64,000 bases of DNA from Schlesneria paludicola DSM 18645. GTDB taxonomy: Bacteria; Planctomycetota; Planctomycetia; Planctomycetales; Planctomycetaceae. Below the pieces are notes generated by a model that saw nothing but the letters and a program-made list of their open reading frames with translations, was not told the origin of the DNA and made no database searches. The translations under genes and the position numbers were made by a program. Each line of letters opens with the position of its first letter. Within the stretch, counting starts at the first letter, position 1. Of the stretch, positions 1 through 8,785 are shown piece after piece. The DNA lies in the NCBI RefSeq assembly GCF_000255655.1, contig NZ_JH636434.1, forward strand, positions 1,101,963-1,165,962. Direction: 5' to 3'.

Positions 1-226
1 GCGCCAATCGGCGGGCCTGCCACGCATAGAACAGGTTGCCGAGCAGAATGCTGACCGCGGCGCCCGGCAGAATATGCTTAAAAAGGAGATAGGCACTTTC
101 ACCCGACATGCCACACAAGAACGTGCAGAGTGTCAGGATCAGAAGCAATTGCATCAGGTTGTCAACGAACAGTCCAAAAAAACCGTCCAGGTCACGCCGC
201 ACGAACAAGGGATACGATGATGACAA
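1..226 (-). CDS. Putative membrane permease (NCS2/xanthine-uracil permease-like), N-terminal fragment
   Basis: Only the first ~75 codons of a leftward gene lie in the window; the rest is beyond base 1. The reading frame has [20 protein letters not shown], then a hydrophobic run ([16 protein letters not shown]) and a second one ending [10 protein letters not shown]. The DGFFGL...DN opening followed by membrane helices resembles the start of planctomycete permeases related to the xanthine/uracil (NCS2) family; this is from memory, not a search. I placed the start at TTG 226 because a GGAA lies about 7 nt upstream and no in-frame ATG is near; a start further upstream is possible. Substrate unknown. 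Confidence 0.45.
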   Translation of the reverse strand, partial: MSSSYPLFVRRDLDGFFGLFVDNLMQLLLILTLCTFLCGMSGESAYLLFKHILPGAAVSILLGNLFYAWQARRLA

Positions 227-523
227 TGCTGAATTCCAATGAGCAGAACGTGGGGGAATTGCGTTAGAAACCATACGGGCGCGAGCGTTTTTCTATCATT
301 GACGGTGCAGGAAGGCGACGCAACGCTGCGCCCGCGAAAAACTCGGCTTTCCGACGTTGGCGAAAGGATCGCAAGTGGTCAGTTGCCGCCATGCCGGGGA
401 GTCGATACCCTCCCGTTGCCGTCCCGGAAGTACCGTGTGCCAGGCATCGTTGGGCGATTTGTGTTCGTCATGTCGCCGACGATTCTGACGAAGATGAATT
501 TCAGTATCAGGAGTGTTTTTGAG

Positions 524-1522
524 ATGACCGCCACCGCCCCGATTCGAGTTGCCGTCACCGGCGCCGCCGGACAGATTGGATACGCCACGTTGTTTCGTCT
601 GGCTTCGGGCGAGATTTTTGGTGCTCATCGTCCCGTCATTCTGCATCTGATCGAAGTCCCGCCCGTCATGGCGGCTCTCGATGGCATCCAGATGGAACTT
701 GACGACTGCGCATTCCCCACCCTGGCTGGCGTCAAGAAATTTGACAGCGATCATCTGGAAGACGCATTCCGCGACGTGAACTTTGTCATCCTGGTCGGTA
801 GCGTTCCCCGTAAGCAGGGAATGGAGCGCGCCGACTTGATTCGAATCAACGGCCCCATTTTCACGAGCACTGGAAAGGCGATTCAGGCCGCTGCCGCGAA
901 GGACGTTCGCATCGTCGTCGTGGGCAATCCTTGTAACACGAACTGTCTGATCGCCATGTCGCACGCACCAGACGTCCCACGAGATCGCTGGTTCGCCATG
1001 ACGCGTCTCGACCAGAACCGCGCCGTCGCTCAGTTGGCACAGAAATCCGGACGCCCCACAGCTTCGATTTCCAACGTGGCCATCTGGGGCAATCACTCGG
1101 CCACACAGTACCCAGACTTCGTCAACGCGAAGATTGACGGCAAGCCCGCCACCAGCGTGATTACCGATCACGCCTGGTTGAAGGGAGATTTCATCACCAC
1201 CGTGCAGCAGCGCGGTGCGGCTGTCATCAAAGCCCGTGGCGCATCGAGCGCCGCCAGTGCCGCGAATGCCGCTCTCGATACCGTCAAGAGCGTCATTCGG
1301 CCGACCGCTGCCGGCGACTGCTTCAGCGCCGCCGTCTGGTCGGACGGAAACCACTACGGAATCGAAGCGGGCCTGGTCACCGGGTTCCCGTTGACCAGCG
1401 ATGGAACCAACTGGCGCGTGGCACCTGGATTCCAAGTCGACGACTTCAGCAAATCGCAGATCGACAAGACCATCGCCGAATTGAAGCAAGAACGTGATAC
1501 CGTCCGCGATCTGCTTCCGTAA
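524..1522 (+). CDS. mdh: Malate dehydrogenase (NAD-dependent, LDH/MDH superfamily)
   Basis: Cytosolic oxidoreductase interconverting malate and oxaloacetate with NAD(H) in the TCA cycle. The 332-residue protein has the nucleotide-binding loop GAAGQIG (residues 13-19), the substrate-binding arginine loop [12 protein letters not shown], the GNPCNTN segment, RLDQNR, and the catalytic histidine in [11 protein letters not shown] (His about 191). This is the bacterial/cytosolic MDH type 2 pattern, and the length is normal. The frame stays open upstream to 239, but homology begins at ATG 524, with AGGAG at 509-513; an in-frame ATG at 494 is an alternative. It stands alone, with a terminator hairpin about 190 nt downstream. 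Confidence 0.95.
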   Translation: MTATAPIRVAVTGAAGQIGYATLFRLASGEIFGAHRPVILHLIEVPPVMAALDGIQMELDDCAFPTLAGVKKFDSDHLEDAFRDVNFVILVGSVPRKQGMERADLIRINGPIFTSTGKAIQAAAAKDVRIVVVGNPCNTNCLIAMSHAPDVPRDRWFAMTRLDQNRAVAQLAQKSGRPTASISNVAIWGNHSATQYPDFVNAKIDGKPATSVITDHAWLKGDFITTVQQRGAAVIKARGASSAASAANAALDTVKSVIRPTAAGDCFSAAVWSDGNHYGIEAGLVTGFPLTSDGTNWRVAPGFQVDDFSKSQIDKTIAELKQERDTVRDLLP

Positions 1523-1540
1523 TTCACGATCCGACGACGC

Positions 1541-1635
1541 AAGTGGTATCGAAACGCTGCCCTGACAGGTTCGTGAACGTCGCCCGCAGGCTCAATGGCC
1601 TGTTCGCAAAGGTTTGCAACGTGTCAATTCAGATT
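1541..1635. repeat. Intergenic repeat family C, copy 1
   Basis: About 95 nt downstream of mdh align with 15224-15317. Shared blocks in order are GTGG, GAA(A/G)CGCTGCC, GCAGGCTC, GCCTGTTCGC, CAACGT and CAATTC. The core GCAGGC...GCCTGTTCGC is itself an imperfect inverted repeat. Confidence 0.55.
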
Positions 1636-1712
1636 TGAAATGCCACCTGTGGTTGCTGTGGTGTACCGCCTGGCAAGAATTTCGTCGTTGCCTTTTGCAG
1701 TTGATCCCCGTG

Positions 1713-1749
1713 AGCCGGTTGCGAAGAACATGTTCGCACCGGCTCTTTT
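1713..1749 (+). terminator. Rho-independent terminator after mdh
   Basis: Stem AGCCGGTTGCGAA (1713-1725) pairs with TTCGCACCGGCT (1733-1744) with one bulged T, a 7-nt loop and then TCTTTT. It ends the mdh transcript after a long 3' region and separates it from the following gene. Confidence 0.7.
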
Positions 1750-1824
1750 GGGATCTGCCCCAAAGCAGATTCCTCCAGTGCAGATTTAGATTCAAACCTT
1801 AACCGAGCGCCTTTCGGAGTGGCG

Positions 1825-3261
1825 ATGCCGCGTCACATTGTGATCGTAGGCGGTGGGCTGGCGGGATTGGCCGCCGCCGTCGCATTGACGGATCGGGGCT
1901 TTCCCTGCACGCTGCTTGAGTCGCGTCCTCGACTTGGCGGACGCGCCAGCTCATTCCACGACCCCACAACCGGAGTCGAGATCGACAACTGTCAGCATGT
2001 CACACTTGGCTGCTGTACCAACTTTCGTCATTTTTGCCAGACAACCGGCCTGAGCCAGTACTTTCATCGCGAGCCGACACTCTACTTCATCGGTCCCCAG
2101 GGCAAAGTGGATCGATTTTCGGCCAACGCGTTGCCCGCGCCTTTCCATCTAACCGCAGCCTTCGCGCGCTTGTCCTATCTTTCGTGGAAGGACAAGTTTG
2201 CCTTGGCGCGTGGATTGAAGGCGCTGGCTAGACCTGTCAGCGACGCAGAAGAAGCCCGTCCGTTCTCGGAATGGCTGCGCCAACATCACCAGACCGATGC
2301 CGCGATCGAACGGTTCTGGCTGGTCGTGCTCGTCAGTGCACTCAGCGAATCACTCGACCGAATCTCGGTTCGTCATGCGCGCAAGGTCTTTGTGGACGCC
2401 TTTCTTGCGCATCGTGATGGCTGGTACGTCGACATCCCCACGGTTCCGCTCGAGGACTTGTATGGAGGACAACTCGTCGACTGGCTGACCTCACGCGGTA
2501 CGACGATTCGCCTGCAGTCTGCCGGGGAACGCGTCGAATTAAGTAATCGATCCGTCACCGGGGTTCGGCTGACGTCACAGGAGTTCATCAACGCCGACGA
2601 ACTTGTCATCGCCCTGCCATTTCACCGAGTAATGTCCGTGCTTCCACCAGAGCTGGCATCCCGACCGGAATTCCGTGGCGTCAATTCCCTACAAGCCGCC
2701 CCCATCGCCAGCATCCACCTTTGGTTCGATCGGCCCATTACGGAACTTCGACATGCGGTCCTGGTGGAACGACTGTGTCAGTGGGTGTTCAATCGCACGG
2801 CCATTGCGCGAACCCATGACGCGAGCACATCTTCAACGTCGAGTTCCACCGATCCCTTAGAAAATGCCCACTATTATCAGATCGTGATTAGCGCGAGCCG
2901 CAATCTGGCGGGGCAGTCCAAAGAACAAATCCAGCAGCAGGTGCTGGATGAGCTGTCGGCGGTGTGGCCGGCCACAAAGGACGCCAAATTGCTTCACGCG
3001 AGACAGGTCACAGAGCATCGGGCGGTGTTTTCACCGGTGCCAGAGATCGACAACTTGCGTCCTGTGCAGCAAACGTCGATTGCAAACCTGCAACTCGCTG
3101 GCGACTGGACCCACACCGGCTGGCCCGCGACGATGGAAGGCGCCGTCCGCAGTGGCTACCTTGCCGCAGAGAACGTATTGCGACGTTGCGGTCAAACGGA
3201 TTCGCTCGTGCAACCTGATCTTAAGACCGCCTTGGGGTCTCGACTGTTGTTTGGGCTCTAG
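1825..3261 (+). CDS. hpnE: Squalene-associated FAD-dependent desaturase (HpnE-like amine oxidase family)
   Basis: A flavoprotein of the phytoene-desaturase/amine-oxidase family. HpnE acts with HpnC and HpnD to make squalene from farnesyl diphosphate by reducing hydroxysqualene, for hopanoid or other triterpenoid synthesis. The N-terminus has the dinucleotide fold VIVGGGLAGLAAAVAL, then LLESRPRLGGRASSF and the HpnE-like DNCQHVTLGCCTN segment. The C-terminus has the FAD-binding LQLAGDWTHTGWPATMEGAVRSG motif, here about 20 residues before the end region. The 478-residue length fits. ATG 1825 is preferred over GTG 1819 because GGAG (1816-1819) is 5 nt upstream of the ATG. HpnC and HpnD are not in the window. 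A carotenoid desaturase is the main alternative. Confidence 0.82.
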   Translation: MPRHIVIVGGGLAGLAAAVALTDRGFPCTLLESRPRLGGRASSFHDPTTGVEIDNCQHVTLGCCTNFRHFCQTTGLSQYFHREPTLYFIGPQGKVDRFSANALPAPFHLTAAFARLSYLSWKDKFALARGLKALARPVSDAEEARPFSEWLRQHHQTDAAIERFWLVVLVSALSESLDRISVRHARKVFVDAFLAHRDGWYVDIPTVPLEDLYGGQLVDWLTSRGTTIRLQSAGERVELSNRSVTGVRLTSQEFINADELVIALPFHRVMSVLPPELASRPEFRGVNSLQAAPIASIHLWFDRPITELRHAVLVERLCQWVFNRTAIARTHDASTSSTSSSTDPLENAHYYQIVISASRNLAGQSKEQIQQQVLDELSAVWPATKDAKLLHARQVTEHRAVFSPVPEIDNLRPVQQTSIANLQLAGDWTHTGWPATMEGAVRSGYLAAENVLRRCGQTDSLVQPDLKTALGSRLLFGL

Positions 3262-3262
3262 C

Positions 3263-3358
3263 GGCCAGTTGAATCAGGGTGGCGGGTCCGTAGGTGCCCA
3301 CGCTATCAGGACATCTATTGATCTGTGCGGAGCGAGTCCCCGTGACTTCAACAGGCCG
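3263..3358. repeat. Small inverted-repeat element, family A, copy 1 (96 bp)
   Basis: Begins GGCCAGTTGAA and ends TTCAACAGGCC, i.e. terminal inverted repeats with one mismatch, extended outward by GC/GC. Same length and ends as the copy at 16610-16705 and related to 54097-54206. The interior keeps a GTCCCCGTGAC block close to the right end. It lies directly after the hpnE stop codon. The remainder of the 3359-3602 spacer shows nothing recognisable. Confidence 0.65.
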
Positions 3359-3602
3359 CGAACGCAGCTGCTGGTTGGGCAATACGGACTCCATCACCAC
3401 AACGGCGCAACCAGTCTGATAACTCTCGAACCACGAAAGTTGGACTTCAACCTGATCATATTCGACGCCAATACTTCTTCTTCACTGGTGAGATAGTTAC
3501 GCTGTTCGAATGAACGGACCAAATAAATGGTCGAGAGACGGACGACGCGGCTCGATGTTGTCGTCTCGAATTGTGTCGAGGGTTTGGAGATCGTTTGTGA
3601 GC

Positions 3603-4193
3603 ATGCCAATTCTGCAATCGTTGTTACTGGCAGATCACATCTATCGTGACCAGGCAACGGGCAAGCACATCATCTGTGGCGTGTTCTCGACCATCTTCTT
3701 TACCCCCAACCCCTCCCCCGATCCGCCCCCTGTCGAGCCGAATCAACGACCGATGGCGGGTGATGGAAGTTCCTTGGGCGGACTTGGTCGTGGCTCGGGA
3801 AGTTCCTCTCTGGATTCGCCTCAATCCGCACTGCCAAGCAGCGACGATATCGCAACCCGATCCCCCGGGCTCAAGAACCAGCCGCTGCACACTCTGATGC
3901 AGGCGGGGTCGCCCTATGCGTACTTCAGTGTCACGGAACTGACCGGGCGCAAGGTCTTCGAAGTTCGGTACGTCGAACTGCGGGGCAATCAAGTCCTTTT
4001 CAACGCCGAAGTTCCCATCGAATGTCACGATCCGCTGCAAACCATTGAAGTCGCATTGCCATTGCCTCGGCTGCCACTCGTTGCCTGGGAAGAACGCGTG
4101 TACGCTCTCGAAATTGTGTGCGAAGGACAATTGCTGGGAAGTCACCGCGTGCTGGCTCGAATTGCGCCTGCCCCCACCCCGCCAGTGAACTAG
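3603..4193 (+). CDS. Conserved hypothetical protein (DUF6941-like)
   Basis: A 196-residue protein of unknown function. The opening MPILQSLLLADHIYRDQATG, followed by KHIICGVFSTIF, resembles a family of small bacterial proteins (DUF6941) that start with a two-strand unit around a conserved GVF or GIF. A low-complexity stretch rich in Pro, Ser and Gly follows (about residues 35-100), then a beta-rich second half (YAYFSVTELTGRKVFEVRYVEL). There is no signal peptide or membrane segment. An upstream in-frame ATG at 3510 exists, but the conserved part begins at 3603, with GGAGA 12 nt upstream. The domain match is from memory and not tested. Confidence 0.6.
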   Translation: MPILQSLLLADHIYRDQATGKHIICGVFSTIFFTPNPSPDPPPVEPNQRPMAGDGSSLGGLGRGSGSSSLDSPQSALPSSDDIATRSPGLKNQPLHTLMQAGSPYAYFSVTELTGRKVFEVRYVELRGNQVLFNAEVPIECHDPLQTIEVALPLPRLPLVAWEERVYALEIVCEGQLLGSHRVLARIAPAPTPPVN

Positions 4194-4314
4194 ACGGCGT
4201 TAAGCGTGCCGCAACGTCGTTGAACTCGCTTCATTCGTCGAGCAAGCTCATGGCAAGTTAAACCTGAAACAACCGCGTTGATGAGTTCTGTGCCACTCGC
4301 CATAGGAAGTTCGT

Positions 4315-5850
4315 ATGGATCGTCGTGACTGGATGAAATCGGTTGCCGCCGGATCTGCAGCTGCCTTGACCGGTCCCCTGTATGCTGCCGGCGCAGAACA
4401 ACAGCCGCCTGCAGGGGGACAGCGCGACCGGCAACTGATTGCCCGCGAAAATGCGCAACCTGGCGCGACCGACTGGCAACTGACACGCGTCCGCCTCGAT
4501 TCCACACATGGTTTTCGGACTCCTTGGATCGAAGGCTATTGTTCGAAGCAAAGTGTCGCCGCGGGCGATTCGATCGACATCATGGTCTCGACCGATCCGC
4601 CGCGACCATTCAAGATCGAGATTTTTCGGACCGGCTACTACGGCGGACGCGGCGCGCGCCTGATGACGACGCTGGGTCCATTCGCAGGGATTAAACAGCC
4701 AACCCCCACGCCTGGCGAAAAGAACCTTCATGAATGTCATTGGACCCCGGCCACATCCATCACCATTCCGACAGACTGGGTCAGCGGGGTCTACCTGGGA
4801 CGACTGAGCCTGATCGAAGGCGAGGCGCGCGACGGGTACTGGCAAAGCTACGTCGTCTTCATCGTTCGCGACGACCGGCCCGCCGATATTTTGATTCAAT
4901 GTTCTGACAACACCTGGCAGGCCTACAATCAATGGCCCAACCACTATTCGGTGTACACGCATCCCAAGGGGAACCAGGGCCCCTGGGCCGACGTCAGCTT
5001 TGATCGCCCATACGCCAAGTACCCTCAGATTTATGAGAACCCCCAGTCGCTTGGATCAGGCGAATGGCTGTGCTTCGAATTTCCCATGGCTTACTGGCTG
5101 GAACAACAAGGCTATGATGTGACGTATTGCTCCAACAGCGATTTGTTAACACCGGATCGCGGCTTGAAATGCAAGGCGTTTCTGAGTGTCGGTCACGACG
5201 AATACTGGGACATTCGACAGTATGAAAGCGTCGTGAAAATGCGCGATGAGGGCGTCAACCTGATGTTCTTCTCGGGCAATGCTGTCTGCTGGGTAACGCC
5301 ATTGCGTTCAAGTTCTGACGGCCACGCCAATCGGATCATGTTCCGAGGCGGTCCCTACGGCGGGAAATACACGTATGCAGAACTGCGCGAGAAACTAAAC
5401 GGCCCCTTTCCCCATCGCGGGCCCGACGAGGGCTATCTGATCGGTGCAAGGAATGTCGAACCGGTAAACGGCGGGGGCGACTGGATCTGCACTCAGCCAG
5501 ATCACTGGATCTTCGCGGGCACCGGAATGAAGCGCGGGGACCGAATCCCGGGACTGGTCGGCTGGGAGTACCACGGCGAGCCGCCAACAGACCTTCCGGG
5601 CCTGGAGGTTCTTGGCGAAGGAACAGCACTTGTGGGCGGAACGACTCCTCAGCACTGGACGTCAACAATTTACCCCGGCCCCAAGGGCAACTTTGTCTTC
5701 AACGCATCGACGATCTTCTGGTGCCAGGGACTGTCCAGTCCACCGGGACATATGCTCCCTTGGTCGCACTGGAGCCGTCCGCACGGTCCAGACGAGCGAG
5801 TGCAGCGAATCACGCACAACCTTATGCGCCGGGCATTGGGCCAGTCATAA
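4315..5850 (+). CDS. Tat-exported N,N-dimethylformamidase large-subunit-like protein
   Basis: The N-terminus MDRRDWMKSVAAGSAAALTG is a twin-arginine (RR-D-W-MK) signal, so the protein should be exported folded. The body (511 residues) matches the fold of the N,N-dimethylformamidase beta subunit: an N-terminal beta domain with EIFRTGYYGGRGAR and HWTPATSITIPTDW, then the C-terminal domain with SDNTWQAYNQWPNHYS, YWLEQQGYDVTYCSNSDL and KAFLSVGHDEYWD, followed by FFSGNAVCW. Dimethylformamidases coordinate iron and hydrolyse a C-N bond, but most homologues in environmental bacteria have no known substrate. It is monocistronic here, with no small-subunit gene nearby, so hydrolysis of dimethylformamide itself is not established. 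Confidence 0.75.
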   Translation: MDRRDWMKSVAAGSAAALTGPLYAAGAEQQPPAGGQRDRQLIARENAQPGATDWQLTRVRLDSTHGFRTPWIEGYCSKQSVAAGDSIDIMVSTDPPRPFKIEIFRTGYYGGRGARLMTTLGPFAGIKQPTPTPGEKNLHECHWTPATSITIPTDWVSGVYLGRLSLIEGEARDGYWQSYVVFIVRDDRPADILIQCSDNTWQAYNQWPNHYSVYTHPKGNQGPWADVSFDRPYAKYPQIYENPQSLGSGEWLCFEFPMAYWLEQQGYDVTYCSNSDLLTPDRGLKCKAFLSVGHDEYWDIRQYESVVKMRDEGVNLMFFSGNAVCWVTPLRSSSDGHANRIMFRGGPYGGKYTYAELREKLNGPFPHRGPDEGYLIGARNVEPVNGGGDWICTQPDHWIFAGTGMKRGDRIPGLVGWEYHGEPPTDLPGLEVLGEGTALVGGTTPQHWTSTIYPGPKGNFVFNASTIFWCQGLSSPPGHMLPWSHWSRPHGPDERVQRITHNLMRRALGQS

Positions 5851-6015
5851 ATCGACACCGTAGTGCATTTGCTCTTCCTCGTGACCTCATGGCAAATCTC
5901 TTCAATTCGAAATGAAGACGCGTTACCACGAAGTCACGAAGGATACAGCAAGACTTCGACGGATCATCGTGTGACGGATCATCGGGGAATGACCAGATGA
6001 CGAACTGACGCGCGT

Positions 6016-7141
6016 CTACTTGCCCTGGGTCACACCCAGGCACCAGCGCAGATAGGCTTCAATCCACGGATCAAGATCACCGTCGAGCGTCGCCTGGGGA
6101 TGCGAGGTTTTGTAGTCCGATCGGTTGTCCTTGCAATACGATTCCGGATGCAGGACATAGCTTCGAATGGTTTCTCCGCCGAATCCAATTCGAGATTTCT
6201 GGCCACGGCGAGCAGCGGTTTCTGCTTCGCGCTTGTCCATCTCCATCTGATACAGCTTGGCAACCATCATCTTTCGAGCCAGTGCCCGGTTTTGATGCTG
6301 ACTGCGTTCGTTCTGGCACTGCACCACGGCATTCGTCGGCAAGTGCGTCAGGCGGATAGCAGAGTCGGTCTTATTGACTTTCTGCCCACCGGCACCGCTC
6401 GCTCGACAAATGTCTTCGCGAATCACTTTCGGATCATCCCACTCGATCTCGATCGAAATACTGTCGTCCAGTTCCGGTGTCACATCGACCGCTGCGAACG
6501 ACGTCTGACGCCGGTGCGCCGAATCGAAGGGGCTCATCCGAATCAGCCGATGGTTGCCTGTTTCACCTTTTAAGAGACCGAAAACATATGGGCCGCGAAT
6601 GACGAGCGTGGCCGAGTGAATTCCCGCCTCTTCCGCAGGTGACACTTCGAGGATCTCGGCCGCGAAACCGCGTTGCTCGGCCCAACGCTGATACATTCGC
6701 ATCAGCATTTCGGCAAAGTCCTGTGCATCGGTTCCACCTTCGCCCGATTGAACGGCGACGTACGCAGAACTTGCATCTTCGGGCGCCGACAGCATCGCCT
6801 GCAGTTCCACTTCCTGGTACTGCTGTTCCAGTCGCTCGACGGTTTCATTGATCTCGGCGATCGTTTCCGGGCTGTCTTCCGCCTCGGCAAACTCAACGAG
6901 CACGCCCAAATCCTGCGAGCCCGAGAACAACTCGTTGATGGGCTTCAGGGCGGCATTCAACGTCTTCAGTTCATTGACTTGCTTCTGAGCTTTTTCCTGA
7001 TTGTCCCAAAAACCGGCCCCACCCATGGCGTCGTTGATCTCGGCAATCCGGCGATTCTTGGAATCGCAGTCAAAGAGACCCCCGCAGTTGGAGGACTCGT
7101 TCGATCAGATTCTGGCAGCGGTCTTTGAGTTCGGTGTCCAT
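6016..7141 (-). CDS. prfB: Peptide chain release factor 2, with programmed +1 frameshift
   Basis: RF2 recognises UGA and UAA and releases the finished polypeptide. Translation starts at ATG 7141-7139 (MDTELKDRCQNLIERVLQLR), runs 23 codons to an in-frame UGA at 7072-7070, and continues in the +1 frame (DCDSKNRRIAEINDAMGG) to the stop at 6018. The shift site is CTT-TGA-C, preceded by the GGGGG internal Shine-Dalgarno-like tract at 7083-7079, with the same layout as in Escherichia coli. The product has the SPF stop-codon recognition motif (RMSPFDSAHRR) and the GGQ catalytic motif (SGAGGQKVNKTDSA). Expression is autoregulated: low RF2 favours the shift. An annotation starting at the internal ATG 7026 would truncate the protein. 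Confidence 0.96.
7070..7084 (-). promoter_or_regulatory. prfB programmed +1 ribosomal frameshift site
   Basis: Reading leftward the codons are CGG GGG TCT CTT TGA followed by C. The G-run three to six bases upstream of the slippery CTT, and the UGA-C context, are the canonical RF2 autoregulatory signals. Confidence 0.95.
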
Positions 7142-7786
7142 GACGACGTTTCAGTCCTTGGTGAGCAGAATTGGCATCGCCGTGCGCCGCCATGGGCAAC
7201 GTCAAGACGAGTGAATTTCGAATTTCCCAGTATATCGGTTGCACCCCCTGCGGACCACCCGTCCGCGAGGTAATTTTCAAGACGAATTTTACACAAACCT
7301 CTTTCAACAATGCCGTTACATCGCTTCAACAGTTCGACCTGCGGTGCTGAATTCCTCCGAAAACAAGTACTGCACAAACTTCAACCAACAAACAGAGCAG
7401 TATCCACGCGCCAGGACGATCGATCGCATCGGCACTTTTCGCCAGAGATCAACGAAGAGCACGAAATGTTCAGGAAAAACAGCGGGCGAACCGGGGCTTT
7501 CGCTCAAGGTTCCCCTTGGCACCCATTTCGGTCGTCACTATAAACCCGTCCTGAATGGGTCTTGAGGATTGTTCGTCGCGGGAACGGCGGACAGTCAGAA
7601 CCGAGATCCACCCGTCAGCATCCTGTCTTTTCGATTCAATCAATTCGATTCAATTTGCCTCTGATCGTACGGTGACCGTGGCGTTCGCGCATGGTGGCTG
7701 TTGATTGTTCGCATCCCGTGTGGATCGCGACACGTCAATTGCCATTTCGTGAGCGCGTCATGGCACGCTTCACCGAGGAGCTTTCG
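7142..7786. other. Non-coding spacer between prfB and the OmpA-type gene
   Basis: About 645 nt between divergent genes. Open frames here have no recognisable protein features and conflict with one another. I see no RNA gene, repeat or clear palindrome; the promoters of both flanking genes should lie here. Confidence 0.5.
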
Positions 7787-8620
7787 ATGTATCGCCTGGC
7801 ACGAGTCTGCACCATTACGAGCCTGATAGTCACCGTCATGACGACGTCGGGATGCCGCACGCGGCCGCCCCGATTTGCGCTTCAGCAAAGCCAGCTTCAT
7901 GCCCAAAGGCTGTATCAACAGAACAAAGCCTTGGCGATGGAGCGTAATGGGCTGGCGGCCACGGCCGGTCAATTGGCCTCCGAGAAAGCCAATATGGAGC
8001 AACAGTACTTTGCCGCCAAGCAAAGTCTGGATGCCGCCAATGCACGGCTCGACAATCTCGCCTCATCCAACAGTCAGTTGGAAGAGAAGATGAAGACGCT
8101 ACTCACCAGCAACAAGCCTGGCAGCAATCCGTTGTCTCCCGATTCCAATCGACGCCTGGAAGAACTGCGACGCAAGTACAAAGACTTTGACTTCGACCCA
8201 CAGACCGGAGTCAGCAAGTTCTCGACAGATTTGTTGTTCGCCTCAGGAAGCGACGAACTGCAGCCCAAAGCCAAGCAGGTGCTGCAAGAGTTCGCCAATA
8301 TCATGAATCAGGGTGATGCCCGCGGCCTGAAGGTTCTGGTCTCGGGTCATACGGACGACCGACCTGTGTCCAACAAGAACACGGCACAGCGACACGTCGA
8401 TAACTTTGGTCTGTCAGCCCATCGAGCTTTGGCTGTCGAGCGCGCATTGACGAAAGCGGGGATCTCTGAGAACCGAATGGGAATCTCAAGCTACGCCCAG
8501 TACCAGCCGGTTGAACCGAACTCCAACGAACAAAACCGCCAGAAGAATCGCCGCGTCGAAATCTATGTGCTGGCCCCGGATATGCCAGTGGCCAGTGCCT
8601 GGGACCCGGAATACCAGTAA
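7787..8620 (+). CDS. OmpA/Pal/MotB-family peptidoglycan-binding lipoprotein
   Basis: The N-terminus has a lipoprotein signal (MYRLARVCTITSLIVTVMTT followed by SGC), so the mature protein should be lipid-anchored at a cysteine near residue 23. A coiled-coil region follows (SQLHAQRLYQQNKALAMERN through SQLEEKMKTLL), then a C-terminal OmpA domain: FSTDLLFASGSDELQPKAKQ, VLVSGHTDDRPV, LSAHRALAVERALTKAGI and the closing NRQKNRRVEIYVL. This domain binds diaminopimelate in peptidoglycan, so the protein probably links a membrane to the wall. GAGGAG sits 7-12 nt before ATG 7787, which decides the start over longer in-frame options. It ends in a strong terminator. Confidence 0.88.
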   Translation: MYRLARVCTITSLIVTVMTTSGCRTRPPRFALQQSQLHAQRLYQQNKALAMERNGLAATAGQLASEKANMEQQYFAAKQSLDAANARLDNLASSNSQLEEKMKTLLTSNKPGSNPLSPDSNRRLEELRRKYKDFDFDPQTGVSKFSTDLLFASGSDELQPKAKQVLQEFANIMNQGDARGLKVLVSGHTDDRPVSNKNTAQRHVDNFGLSAHRALAVERALTKAGISENRMGISSYAQYQPVEPNSNEQNRQKNRRVEIYVLAPDMPVASAWDPEYQ

Positions 8621-8646
8621 GCACTCCCTCCCAGAAAAGAACTCAC

Positions 8647-8689
8647 AAAAAAGGTTCGATTGCCCTTCCGCGGCGATCGAACCTTTTTT
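8647..8689 (+). terminator. Rho-independent terminator
   Basis: Stem AGGTTCGAT (8652-8660) pairs with ATCGAACCT (8676-8684), with A-run before and TTTTTT after (8684-8689), so it could work in both directions. It closes the OmpA-type lipoprotein gene and insulates the repressor promoter. Confidence 0.88.
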
Positions 8690-8731
8690 CATTGGAGGTG
8701 AGATCTCGAATTCGCCGGCGCCCCTTGACGT

Positions 8732-8776
8732 CCATTGACATCATGTCTACGATCAGCATAGACGTGATGTCAATGG
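8732..8776. promoter_or_regulatory. Large palindromic operator upstream of the BlaI-type repressor
   Basis: Left arm CCATTGACATCATGTCTA (8732-8749) is the reverse complement of TAGACGTGATGTCAATGG (8759-8776) at 17 of 18 positions, around a 9-nt centre. It ends 9 nt before the repressor start codon. The left arm contains a TTGACA (8735-8740) and a weak -10-like CATAGA lies at 8757-8762, so bound repressor would cover a promoter. BlaI/MecI proteins bind inverted repeats as dimers, so autoregulation is the natural inference. Confidence 0.75.
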
Positions 8777-8785
8777 AGCTCGCGC

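Noticed and set aside
296..1489. Leftward 397-codon open frame across the malate dehydrogenase gene
   Set aside because: It is antisense to a gene with complete family motifs, has no domain pattern itself, and such long shadows are expected at this G+C content.
6966..7310. Leftward 114-codon open frame over the start of prfB
   Set aside because: It is a third frame over the RF2 N-terminus; the RF2 peptide with its frameshift signal explains the region.
8647..8690. tRNA T-arm-like sequence (GGTTCGAT)
   Set aside because: It is half of a perfect terminator stem followed by a T-run; no acceptor or anticodon arms can be folded around it.
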